14,016 nucleotides of DNA, taken from positions 1-14,016 of the forward strand of contig CAYWYB010000120.1 in assembly GCA_964462145.1 (NCBI GenBank). The letters are read 5' to 3'. Position numbers and translations under genes: made by a program. This stretch comes from GCA-2731375 sp964462145 (GTDB lineage: Bacteria > Pseudomonadota > Alphaproteobacteria > GCA-2731375). Below the pieces are notes generated by a model, which was not told the DNA's origin, did no database searches, and worked only from the letters and a program-made list of their open reading frames with translations. This document shows, piece by piece, positions 1 through 6,971 of this stretch (position 1 is the stretch's first letter; each line of letters starts with the position of its first letter).

Positions 1-76
1 GGGGCCGTAGCTCAGTTGGGAGAGCGCCACGTTCGCAACGTGGAGGTCAGCGGTTCGATCCCGCTCGGCTCCACCA
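1..76 (+). tRNA. tRNA-Ala (anticodon CGC)
   Basis: Complete cloverleaf beginning at the first base of the window. The acceptor stem GGGGCCG pairs with CGGCTCC and contains the G3:U70 wobble that is the alanine identity element. The anticodon arm is CCACG-TTCGCAA-CGTGG, which puts CGC at positions 34-36, reading the alanine codon GCG. The T arm contains GGTTCGATC. The discriminator base is A73 and the CCA end is encoded (74-76). The upstream promoter lies outside the window. The next gene is convergent, with its stop 40 bp downstream. Confidence 0.97.
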
Positions 77-115
77 AAAATCACTCTCCGCATAATATTC
101 TGGCCGCTATTTCGA

Positions 116-1168
116 CTAGGCCGCTTCCAGCGCATAAATTTCTGTGCCGTGGTCGTGCCCCTTCAAGGTGGCTGTGCCCAGGGACTCCGCCTTCAGGTTG
201 GCCGGCAGGTCCAGCGCGGCCAGCAAAGTGCCCGATATCAGGCAATCGCGTCCCATCTCCTTGGCCTGCTGTTCCAGCCGGGCAGCGGTGTTGGGTGTAT
301 CGCCGATATGAACGATGGACCGCTTGCTGTCACCGCATTCACCGACCACCACATCGCCCATGTGAAAACCGGCCCAGAATTCCGGACGGACGCCGAATTC
401 GGTCTCGAAATACCCCGCCTTGCCGGCCAATTCCCGCTCAATAGCGGCGTAGCACCGCAGACACCGGGCATCCGCCAGGCCATCCGCCTGCAACCAGGTC
501 GCGACCATTTCATCGCCGTTATAGCTCAAGACCTCGCCGCCATGTTCGGCGACCAGCCGGTCCGTATCGAAAAACACTTCCGCGATCAAGGCATGGGTCT
601 TCTCGTCGCCCAGACGGTCCGCCATGGCGGTGGATCCCTTAATGTCGAGGAACATATAGATCCGCCGCTCCTGGCGGGGCCGATGATAGCGTCCCGTCAG
701 CACCTTCCACATGGTGCCCGCGCCCAATACGGGCCGCAACTGCAGGAACAACGCCACTACGACGAAAACCAGAAAGGCGATCAGAATGTCCAGCCCGAAG
801 CTTTCGCTCAGATAGTCTGAAAACACCTCCCATTCACCGTAGAGAACGGCGGAAACAGCACGCTGAGCCAGGATCGCGAACGCGATAATCACGGTCGAGG
901 TGGCGTCGATTATGATCCAGCCCTTGACGAAACTAAGTCTGCGGATGACGCCGCCACGGCGGTCATAGACGAAAAACATCATGTAGATGCCAAGGCAAAG
1001 ACCGATAAAAAGGCCCGTGCGGCCCGCATGCTCCAACTCCACCGCCGATGGCGGCATGACGCCTGCCACCATGCGCAACGCGGTATAGGCCAATCCCACC
1101 GCCAGGCCGATCAGAGTAAAGATCCCCAGCAGCTTCAATTTTTCTCGGGTTCTTCGCGCCAGCGCCAT
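116..1168 (-). CDS. Membrane-anchored class III adenylate/guanylate cyclase
   Basis: 350-residue protein. The N-terminal half carries about four hydrophobic segments (roughly residues 13-35, 50-68, 83-105 and 126-145). These are followed by a cytoplasmic cyclase homology domain from about residue 168. The domain shows FLDIKGST (first metal Asp, D175), SYNGDEMVATW (second metal Asp, D219), a GFHMGDVVVGE segment (267-277) and HIGDTPNTAARLE (N293 and R297, the transition-state residues of class III cyclases). It therefore probably makes cAMP or cGMP from ATP or GTP at the inner membrane. The position that usually holds the base-selecting Asp/Thr, seven before the Asn, is V286, so the substrate cannot be read from sequence. 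The ATG is supported by GAGGTGAAG just upstream. The gene stands alone and points toward the tRNA. Confidence 0.9.
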   Translation of the reverse strand: MALARRTREKLKLLGIFTLIGLAVGLAYTALRMVAGVMPPSAVELEHAGRTGLFIGLCLGIYMMFFVYDRRGGVIRRLSFVKGWIIIDATSTVIIAFAILAQRAVSAVLYGEWEVFSDYLSESFGLDILIAFLVFVVVALFLQLRPVLGAGTMWKVLTGRYHRPRQERRIYMFLDIKGSTAMADRLGDEKTHALIAEVFFDTDRLVAEHGGEVLSYNGDEMVATWLQADGLADARCLRCYAAIERELAGKAGYFETEFGVRPEFWAGFHMGDVVVGECGDSKRSIVHIGDTPNTAARLEQQAKEMGRDCLISGTLLAALDLPANLKAESLGTATLKGHDHGTEIYALEAA

Positions 1169-1220
1169 TCTTCACCTCGTACAGCGTTATCCATCCCACA
1201 CCTCGGGCGGGCATGGCATC

Positions 1221-1248
1221 TATATAGGTGAGATTGCGAAAATGTGGA
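1221..1248 (-). promoter_or_regulatory. Possible promoter for the cyclase gene
   Basis: On the minus strand, TCCACA (1248-1243) is followed after 16 bp by TATATA (1226-1221), about 50 bp upstream of the cyclase ATG. Each hexamer matches the sigma70 consensus at four of six positions. This is a pattern match only. Confidence 0.3.
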
Positions 1249-1287
1249 TGGCGCGCGGCAACACGCGGTCTTGCGGAAGGGCGTCGG

Positions 1288-1593
1288 CTAGTTCAGCCCG
1301 ACCGTTGCGCGGGTGGTTTGGCGGATGATGGGTTTGTCCCTGGGGTCGGCCCGGTCATAGCAATCGACGCCGCCAATGGTGCGGTAGCAATAGGCCGCCG
1401 GCAGCACGGCCTGGCTGCCCTCGCTGCGGCAGACGTCCATGCCATGGATGACGCGGGCAAGCTGGCAATCGGATTGCGACAGTTTGGAGACGGTGGCATC
1501 CACCTCGTCCACCATTTTGATGGCGGCGGCGGTGCATCCCGCGCTGCTCAACGTCACCGAAACCAATAGAATTGCTCTTAGCCAGCCAAACAT
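1288..1593 (-). CDS. Small predicted lipoprotein, function unknown
   Basis: 101-residue protein with a short signal sequence (MFGWLRAILLVSVTLSSAGC). The cysteine at residue 20 follows Ser-Ala-Gly, a lipobox lacking the usual Leu at -3, so lipidation is probable but not certain. The mature part has four further cysteines (about residues 43, 55, 69 and 77), including a CYRTIGGVDCYDRADP segment of a type I associate with small alphaproteobacterial envelope proteins. No catalytic motif is visible. A GGAG lies 10 bp before the ATG. It lies downstream of, and in the same direction as, the CoA-transferase family gene, with a 173-bp gap, so co-transcription is possible but unproven. The 119 bp between its stop and the cyclase start hold no other gene. 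Confidence 0.75.
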   Translation of the reverse strand: MFGWLRAILLVSVTLSSAGCTAAAIKMVDEVDATVSKLSQSDCQLARVIHGMDVCRSEGSQAVLPAAYCYRTIGGVDCYDRADPRDKPIIRQTTRATVGLN

Positions 1594-1708
1594 CCCGGCC
1601 CAGCTCCATCGTCAAATTGACCCATTCTTGGTGCCATAAGAGCAGATCGTGATAAACGAAGCGTTAATTTCTCTATTCGGGTATCTGAACCACCCACGCC
1701 CCCTGCCC

Positions 1709-1740
1709 GGCCGCCCATTAATGGTATCCTGTGGGTGGCC
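1709..1740. other. Stem-loop between lipoprotein and CoA-transferase genes
   Basis: GGCCGCCCA (1709-1717) and TGGGTGGCC (1732-1740) can pair over nine positions with one G-U wobble on the plus strand. An overlapping alternative pairs CCACCCAC (1690-1697) with GTGGGTGG (1731-1738). It lies 27 bp past the stop of the CoA-transferase family gene. There is no T-tract on that strand, so a role as an intrinsic terminator is only a guess. Confidence 0.3.
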
Positions 1741-1766
1741 TGGCAATTCAACGAACGTTGCGCAGG

Positions 1767-3047
1767 CTAACCACCAATGCGTTTGCGCTGGTCTTTCCAG
1801 GCATCGCTCAATTCGCCTTGGAATTTGGGATCGGCGATGGCGATTAGGGCCTCGGCCCGTTCGTCGATGGACTTGTCCTTCATGTGGGCGGCACCGAATT
1901 CGGTCACCACATAGTCGGTATCGGCCCGGGGGCAGCTGACCGCCGCGCCGGCCTGTAGAGTTGGCACGATGCGCGAAATCTTGCCCCCGCCAGCCGTTGC
2001 CGACAGGGCCAGGACAGAGCGGCCATTGTTGGCCATGCGGGCGCCGCGGACGAAATCAACCAGGCCGCCAGTGCCGCTGATCTGCCGGGCATTGATGGTT
2101 TCCGAATTGGCCTGGCCGGTCAAATCCACCTCCAGGGTCGAATTGATGGAAACGAAATTGTCAATCTGCGCCACCACCGGCACACAATGGGTGTAATCGG
2201 CGCCGCAATATTTGATATCAGCCCGCTCGGCGGCCCAATCAAATACCCGTTGGGTGCCCATGGCCGCACCACAGATCAGGATATTGGTATCGATGGACTT
2301 TTGGCTGCAATTCAGGGCACCCGCATCGACCAGGTCCGCCACTTCGTCCGTCACCATGCCGCCGTGCAGACCCAGGTTACGGCGGTCCTTCAGGCGGGTC
2401 AGAATGGCGGCGGGCACCTTGCCGATGCCGATCTGGATGCAATCGCCGTCACCGATCAGTTCCGCCACCTTTTGCCCGATGGTTTCGATCACCTCCGGCA
2501 CATCGCCGGTGGGCATTTCCGGCAAGGCCCGGTCCGTGGGCAACACATAGTCCAGGCGGCTGTACGGTATTTTCGGGCTGCCGGGAGGCGAGGGCATGTT
2601 GGCGTTGACCTCCGCCACCACCAGTTTGGCCTTATCCAGCATCATCGGCACGAAATCCACCGACAGGCCCAGGCTGCACATGCCGTTTTCATCCGGCGGC
2701 GCCACCTGCATCAAGACGATGTCCATGGGGGGGAGACTTTTCATGTAACTGCAAATGCCGCTGTAATGCAGGGGCAGGAAGCGGATCTTGCCGGCGGCGA
2801 AAGACTCCCGCAGCTCGGCCTGAACGAAAAACGCGGTCAGGCGGGCGTCAGGGTGAAAGGCCGAGAAATCCGTGCGGTTGATGCCCGGCACCAGGCAGGA
2901 AACGTAATTTACGCCCCGGCTGGCCTCGCCATCCGCCGCCAGGGCCTGGCCCAGCGCCAATGGCTCCCCCACTGCGCCTTGTACGAAAACAGTGTAGCCC
3001 GGCTGCAATAGCGCGGGAACATCCGTGGGGGAAATGGTTTTGGGCAT
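1767..3047 (-). CDS. Acetyl-CoA hydrolase/4-hydroxybutyrate CoA-transferase family protein
   Basis: 426 residues, the usual length for this family, which moves CoA between acyl groups or hydrolyses acyl-CoA. Family hallmarks in order: DIVLMQVAPPDENGMCSLG (109-127), VVAEVNANMP (143-152), IQIGIGKVPAAIL (204-216), INSTLEVDLTGQANSE (301-316), GGLVDFVRGAR (327-337), RIVPTL (359-364) and VVTEFGAAHMKDKSIDERA (380-398). The segment aligned with the usual HSEM motif, where characterised members carry the CoA-accepting glutamate, reads LGLHGGM (225-231), so that Glu appears to be Gly. Either another residue serves or the protein is a hydrolase or a divergent enzyme. The substrate is unknown. Itaconate or short-chain acyl CoA-transferases belong to this family. 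An AGGA lies 6 bp before the ATG. It is divergent from the MmgE/PrpD gene across the palindromic element. Confidence 0.88.
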   Translation of the reverse strand: MPKTISPTDVPALLQPGYTVFVQGAVGEPLALGQALAADGEASRGVNYVSCLVPGINRTDFSAFHPDARLTAFFVQAELRESFAAGKIRFLPLHYSGICSYMKSLPPMDIVLMQVAPPDENGMCSLGLSVDFVPMMLDKAKLVVAEVNANMPSPPGSPKIPYSRLDYVLPTDRALPEMPTGDVPEVIETIGQKVAELIGDGDCIQIGIGKVPAAILTRLKDRRNLGLHGGMVTDEVADLVDAGALNCSQKSIDTNILICGAAMGTQRVFDWAAERADIKYCGADYTHCVPVVAQIDNFVSINSTLEVDLTGQANSETINARQISGTGGLVDFVRGARMANNGRSVLALSATAGGGKISRIVPTLQAGAAVSCPRADTDYVVTEFGAAHMKDKSIDERAEALIAIADPKFQGELSDAWKDQRKRIGG

Positions 3048-3129
3048 GATAATCCTATAACGGCGAACAAAGAGGGGCGGGCGGGCGCCTGCATGCTAGC
3101 GCATTTCCGGGGTATTGTGACTCATTTGA

Positions 3130-3224
3130 CCAGCCGATCAAGCCCCGTGGCGGCGTTGCGGTTCTTGGACGATGTCCCACATCGACCAGCAAACCGCGCC
3201 TACCCACGGGGCTTGATCGGCTGG
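3130..3224. repeat. Hairpin module 1 of the composite element
   Basis: Perfect 21-bp arms (3130-3150 and 3204-3224). Inside them, an apical stem-loop CGATGT-CCC-ACATCG (3170-3184) is preceded by GCGGTT and followed by AACCGC, which can extend the pairing. Total length is 95 bp. On the minus strand the core begins with GTAGGCG, reminiscent of the GTAG tetranucleotide that marks REP hairpins acted on by RAYT-type enzymes. That link is inference. Confidence 0.8.
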
Positions 3225-3231
3225 CCTCCGG

Positions 3232-3326
3232 TGGCGGTAGGCGTCCATTCGGCGGTGTTGTGGCGCTTGCCCGTAGTCCCACTACGCGCCGCGCGACACG
3301 CCTACCCGAATGGACGCCTACCGCCA
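3232..3326. repeat. Hairpin module 2 of the composite element
   Basis: Perfect 21-bp arms (3232-3252 and 3306-3326) around an apical stem-loop CGTAGT-CCC-ACTACG (3272-3286). Its length (95 bp) and the offset of the apical loop (40 bp from the left end) are identical to module 1. The core is related to module 1 (GTCCCAC shared, GTAGGCG on the minus strand shared), yet the arms match module 1 at only about 5 of 21 positions while remaining perfectly self-complementary. Confidence 0.8.
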
Positions 3327-3400
3327 TCAAATGAACCACAATATCCCGGAAGTGCGCTAAAGTATCGCCCCACGAGGTGGCAACGATAAGGCTTAAAGAT

Positions 3401-4768
3401 ATGGATGCGATTGATGATTTTGTCGGCCACGTTTTGGCCACCGGCTTTGATGATTTGCCCCCCCAAGCCATAACGGCGGCCAAGACCTATACCCTGGACA
3501 GTTTTGGCGTTGGCCTCTCGGGCGGCGCCGGGCCATGGGTCGATGAAATGATCCAGCTTTCCAGCCAATGGGGCCAGGGCGACGATGCCCGTGTCTGGGG
3601 CCATGGCCTGCGCCTGCCGGCGCCGGCCGCCGCACTGTGCAATGCCTATCAGATCCATAACGCTGAATTCGACTGCGTGCACGAGGGCGCGGTGGTGCAT
3701 TCCATGACCGTGCTGCTGGGCGCGGCCATGGCCGTGGCCGAGAAGGATGGCGGTGTTACGGGCAAGGATCTGATCCTGGCCGCCGTGCTGGGCGTGGACG
3801 TGGCCTGTCATATCTCGGTCGCGGTGACCACTGGGTTGAAGTTTTTCCGCCCCGGCACCGCCGGCGCCCTGGCCGCCGTTACCGCCATTGGCAAGTTGCG
3901 GGGCTTTGATGCAGAGACCCTGCGCCATGCCTATTCCATCGCCTATGGCCAGATCTGCGGCACCATGCAGGCCCATACCGAGGGTTCCATGCTGTTGGGC
4001 ATGCAGGTTGGCTTCAATGCCCGCAATGCGGTGACGGCCTGCGACATGGCCGCTGCCGGACTGCAGGGGCCGCGAAATGTTCTGGAAGGCCCGTTCGGAT
4101 ATTTCCGCCTGATCGAGGATGATTACGACCGCGATGTGCTGCTGGGCAGCCTGGGCCGGACCTGGCGCATTACCGAGTTGTCCCACAAGCCGTTTCCCTC
4201 GGGCCGGGCGACCCATGGCATCGTCGATGGCTGCCTGGGCCTGCAACGGCAGCATGGTTTCAGCGCCGATGATGTGGCGGGCATCGTGGCCCAGGTGCCG
4301 CCCCTGATCCATCACCTGGTGGGCCGGCCTGTCGAGGATGTCATGAGCACCAATTATGCCCGCCTGTGCGCGGCCTATGTCACCGCCCATGCCCTGCGCC
4401 ATGAAGGCATCGGCGTCGATGCCTATGGCGACGGCAATTTGACGAACAAGGACAGCCAGGACCTGGCCCGCCGCATCCAGATCAATATCGACGATAACCC
4501 GGACCCCAATGCCCTGGTTCCGGTGACGGTAGGCGTTACCCTGAAAAACGGCGCCGAGCATATTGTTACCGTGCAGGATGTTTACGGCAGTCCGGCCAAT
4601 CCCATGAGCCACGCGGCGCATTTGGACAAGTTCCGCAACAACTGCGCCGCCGCGCCGCGCCCGATTGGCGCGGAGCGGGCCGAGGCGCTGATCAATCAGA
4701 TCGAGGATCTGGAAAGCCTCGACGATGCGACCAGGCTGGTGGATCTGATGATGCCCAAGGATGCCTAG
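3401..4768 (+). CDS. MmgE/PrpD family protein
   Basis: 455 residues from the ATG chosen, typical for the MmgE/PrpD fold, which includes 2-methylcitrate dehydratase, cis-aconitate decarboxylase and several epimerase-like members. Visible features are the N-terminal helical domain (DDLPPQAITAAKTYTLDSFGVGLSG), HNAEFDCVHEGAVVHS (86-101, with D91, H94 and H100 near the family active site), GFDAETLRHAYSIA and the signature HKPFPSGRATHG (262-273, with K263 and H272). The substrate cannot be deduced. The ATG has AAGG 9 bp upstream. A GTG at 3377 would add eight residues but lacks a properly spaced ribosome site. The stop overlaps the beginning of the amidase reading frame, so the two are probably co-translated. 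Its promoter must lie in or next to the palindromic element. Confidence 0.88.
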   Translation: MDAIDDFVGHVLATGFDDLPPQAITAAKTYTLDSFGVGLSGGAGPWVDEMIQLSSQWGQGDDARVWGHGLRLPAPAAALCNAYQIHNAEFDCVHEGAVVHSMTVLLGAAMAVAEKDGGVTGKDLILAAVLGVDVACHISVAVTTGLKFFRPGTAGALAAVTAIGKLRGFDAETLRHAYSIAYGQICGTMQAHTEGSMLLGMQVGFNARNAVTACDMAAAGLQGPRNVLEGPFGYFRLIEDDYDRDVLLGSLGRTWRITELSHKPFPSGRATHGIVDGCLGLQRQHGFSADDVAGIVAQVPPLIHHLVGRPVEDVMSTNYARLCAAYVTAHALRHEGIGVDAYGDGNLTNKDSQDLARRIQINIDDNPDPNALVPVTVGVTLKNGAEHIVTVQDVYGSPANPMSHAAHLDKFRNNCAAAPRPIGAERAEALINQIEDLESLDDATRLVDLMMPKDA

Positions 4769-4769
4769 G

Positions 4770-6149
4770 ATGCATAAGATCATGACTGACCTGACCGAAT
4801 TGGACATCACCGCCGCCGGCGACGCCCTGGCGGCCGGCGATTTCAGTGCCGAGGATTTGTTGCGGGCCTATCTGGCGCGGATCGAACAATATGAAGCCGG
4901 CATGAACTGTTTCATCACCCTGCTGGGGGACGCGGCGCTGGAACAGGCGCGGGCCTCCGATGTCCGACGGAGTAAGGACGAACGGTTGTCGCCCCTGGAC
5001 GGCATTCCCATCGCCCTGAAGGACAATATCGATCAGGCCGGAGTCCCCACCACGAATGGCATGGCGCGGTTTCGCACGCCTGACCGGGACGCGGCTGTAA
5101 CGCAACGTTTGCGGGATGCCGGCGCGGTGCTGATCGGCAAGGCCAATATGCATGAAGGCGCCCTGGGCGCGACCACCAACAATCCGCACCATGGCGCGGC
5201 GCAAAATCCCTGGCGCCCTGGGTTTACGCCCGGTGGCTCGTCTGGCGGCTCGGCGGCGGCGGTGGCGGCGCGCTTTTGCGCCGGTGCCCTGGGCACGGAC
5301 ACCATGGGGTCGGTACGTCTGCCGGCGTCTTATTGCGGCCTGGCGGGCCTGAAGGCGACCTATGGCCTGATCTCGACCCGCGGCGTGGTGCCGTTGAGCT
5401 ACGGCCTGGACCATGTGGGACCGATCTGCCGTTCGGCACGGGACCTGAGCCTGATGCTGACGGTATTGACGGGCCATGATCCCGAGAGCACGGAATCCAT
5501 CCATCCCCACCGCGCCCTGCGCGCCAAGGGCGTCAGCCTGGAAGGCCTGCGCTTTGCCGTTCCCCTGGATTTGGACGCCGCACCCTGCGAAGCGGGCATC
5601 CGCGAAAATTTCGAGGGCCATCTGGCGAATTTGCAACAGCAGGGCGCGGTTCAGGTCGATCTGCGGTTTGCCAATCAGGATTGTACCGGCACCCGGCGCG
5701 CTGGCCTGTTGATCTCCGAAGCCGAGGCCGGCCACGCCCTGGAGGCTGAATTGCTGGCCCATCCGGATGATTTCTCGGACGAATTCCGTAACAATCTGGA
5801 ATATGGCCGCAATGCGCCGGCCCATCGTCTGGTGGCGGCACAAAGGCAAATTTTGTCCGTCGGCCTGGAGGTACGAAAGCTGTTTGACGAGGTGGATCTG
5901 TTGCTGCTGCCGACTGCCCCCCAGGCGGCATTTTCGCAAACCGACGAAGTGCCGGTAAATCAGGCCGATTTCACCCAATGGGCCAATCACGCGGGCTGTC
6001 CCGCTCTGTCCCTGCCCTGCGGCCTGTCGCCCGGCGGCATGCCGCTCGGCTTGCAGTTGATCGGCCAGCACCGCGCCGATGGCAGGCTTTTGGCCATGGC
6101 CGGGCTGATCGCGCCTCTATTGCCCGAACTGCCGATGCCCGCGCTGTAG
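4770..6149 (+). CDS. Amidase-signature family hydrolase
   Basis: 459 residues from the ATG chosen. Numbering here is from the upstream in-frame ATG at 4761. The Ser-cisSer-Lys triad is complete: K87 in GIPIALKDNID, S160 in TPGGSSGGS and S184 in GTDTMGSVRLPASYCG. These proteins hydrolyse amide bonds (amidases, GatA, allophanate or carbamate hydrolases). No GatB or GatC gene adjoins it, so tRNA amidotransferase is unlikely. The usual GG before the nucleophile serine is MG (M182), which touches the oxyanion loop. Starts at 4761, 4770 and 4782 are possible. 4770 has AAGGA 8 bp upstream, whereas the AAGG directly abuts 4761. Coupled to the MmgE/PrpD gene (1-bp gap), suggesting one catabolic step series. 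The 167 bp downstream hold no recognisable gene. Confidence 0.9.
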   Translation: MHKIMTDLTELDITAAGDALAAGDFSAEDLLRAYLARIEQYEAGMNCFITLLGDAALEQARASDVRRSKDERLSPLDGIPIALKDNIDQAGVPTTNGMARFRTPDRDAAVTQRLRDAGAVLIGKANMHEGALGATTNNPHHGAAQNPWRPGFTPGGSSGGSAAAVAARFCAGALGTDTMGSVRLPASYCGLAGLKATYGLISTRGVVPLSYGLDHVGPICRSARDLSLMLTVLTGHDPESTESIHPHRALRAKGVSLEGLRFAVPLDLDAAPCEAGIRENFEGHLANLQQQGAVQVDLRFANQDCTGTRRAGLLISEAEAGHALEAELLAHPDDFSDEFRNNLEYGRNAPAHRLVAAQRQILSVGLEVRKLFDEVDLLLLPTAPQAAFSQTDEVPVNQADFTQWANHAGCPALSLPCGLSPGGMPLGLQLIGQHRADGRLLAMAGLIAPLLPELPMPAL

Positions 6150-6316
6150 CATTCGATTTTCGCTTATAGCTGGACCTGTTGGCATCTTCGGTTTAGAGAT
6201 CGGATACAGGCTATATAGCAGCTTGCTCCAAGTCTTGGCGCGGGCTAGATTGGCCGACTTTTTTCAATCGCCGCAATGGTTTCGAAATGTTGCGGCAAGT
6301 TGTGGAGTGTGCCCGC

Positions 6317-6964
6317 GTGGCGGATATTTTCCAAGAAGTCGATGAAGATGTCAGGCGTGACAAAGCCATGGCGCTTTGGCGCAAATATGGCAGTTATGTT
6401 GTCATTGCCTGTCTCGCGGTTGTGCTGGGCACCGCTGGCCGGGTTGGCTGGCGCGAATACAAAGCCTCCCAGCGGGCGGAAGAATCCAAGCAATATGTAG
6501 CTGCCGCGCAGCTGTTGGAAAAGGGCGATACCGCCGCCGCCATTACTTCGTTTCAATCCCTGGCGGCCGATGCCAGTACCGGCTATGGCGTGATCGCCAA
6601 GTTCCAGGCCGCGACGGCGCGGCACAAATCCGGTGACAAGGCCGGTGCCCTGAACGCCTATGACCAGATCGCCACCGACAGCGGCATGGACCCGATATTC
6701 CAAGGCCTGGCGCAATTGCAGGCGGTCATGCTGTTGATGGACGATGGCGCCAAGGATGACCTGGAACGACGCCTCGCCCCGCTGACGGCGGATGGCTCGC
6801 CCTGGCGTTATTCCGGGTTGGAGCTGCAGGCGGTGTTGAAACACCGTGACGGCGATCTGGCCGGTGCCCGTGCCGCATTTAAGGCCCTGTCCGAGGATGC
6901 CGCCGCACCCGCCGGCATGCGTAGCCGAGCCAACCAGATGCTGGCCGCGTTCGGAGAGGAATAG
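6317..6964 (+). CDS. YfgM-like tetratricopeptide membrane protein
   Basis: 215 residues starting at GTG with GGAG 9 bp upstream. An upstream ATG at 6287 has no ribosome site, and homologous proteins begin near the ADIFQEVDEDVRRDKAMALWRKYG segment seen here. One transmembrane helix (about residues 25-41, YGSYVVIACLAVVLGTAG) anchors a periplasmic part made of helical TPR-like pairs (for example FQSLAADASTGYGVIAKFQAATARHKSGDKAGAL in two adjacent blocks). In enterobacteria YfgM is an inner-membrane partner of the SecYEG/PpiD periplasmic chaperone machinery and lies directly before bamB. The same order here supports the name. The stop is 7 bp before the BamB-like start. Confidence 0.85.
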   Translation: MADIFQEVDEDVRRDKAMALWRKYGSYVVIACLAVVLGTAGRVGWREYKASQRAEESKQYVAAAQLLEKGDTAAAITSFQSLAADASTGYGVIAKFQAATARHKSGDKAGALNAYDQIATDSGMDPIFQGLAQLQAVMLLMDDGAKDDLERRLAPLTADGSPWRYSGLELQAVLKHRDGDLAGARAAFKALSEDAAAPAGMRSRANQMLAAFGEE

Positions 6965-6971
6965 GGCCGTG

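Larger units (their letters stand above)
3097..3359. repeat. 263-bp palindromic three-way-junction element (MITE-like)
   Basis: It fills most of the 353-bp gap between two divergent genes. The outer arms 3097-3129 and 3327-3359 are complementary at 29 of 33 positions, and two of the four mismatches are G-U compatible. They enclose two inner inverted repeats, 3130-3224 and 3232-3326, that abut the outer stem with no spare bases and are separated by 7 bp. A single strand would fold into a Y-shaped three-way junction. Both ends are TA (TAGCGCATTTCC... and ...GCGCTA), as expected of an element inserted at a TA target, the habit of IS630/Tc1-type MITEs. No transposase is encoded. A structured RNA or a recombination/regulatory site is an alternative. 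The open frames crossing it have no family features and are not called. Confidence 0.8.

Noticed and set aside
1..76. tRNA gene as an integration site of a genomic island
   Set aside because: No integrase is encoded and I saw no second copy of the tRNA 3' end in the window.
16..444. A plus-strand frame starting inside the tRNA
   Set aside because: It overlaps the tRNA and the opposite cyclase gene and has no recognisable product.
3097..3359. CRISPR array or integron attachment site
   Set aside because: The repeats are inverted and not regularly spaced direct repeats. There are no cas or integrase genes, and the hairpins abut without spacers.
3302..4810. A 502-codon open frame on the minus strand, and similar long ones at 4692-6071, 2187-3011, 7338-8117, 8270-9136 and 10327-10920
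   Set aside because: They lie wholly opposite genes with clear family motifs, are rich in His/Gln/Arg low-complexity sequence, and show no domain. They are artefacts of GC-rich coding DNA.
6165..6215. Interrupted inverted repeat (TATAG...CCTGT / ACAGGCTATA) between the amidase and YfgM-like genes
   Set aside because: The pairing is broken by a 5-base bulge, the loop is long and there is no T-tract. It is too weak to call a terminator or operator.
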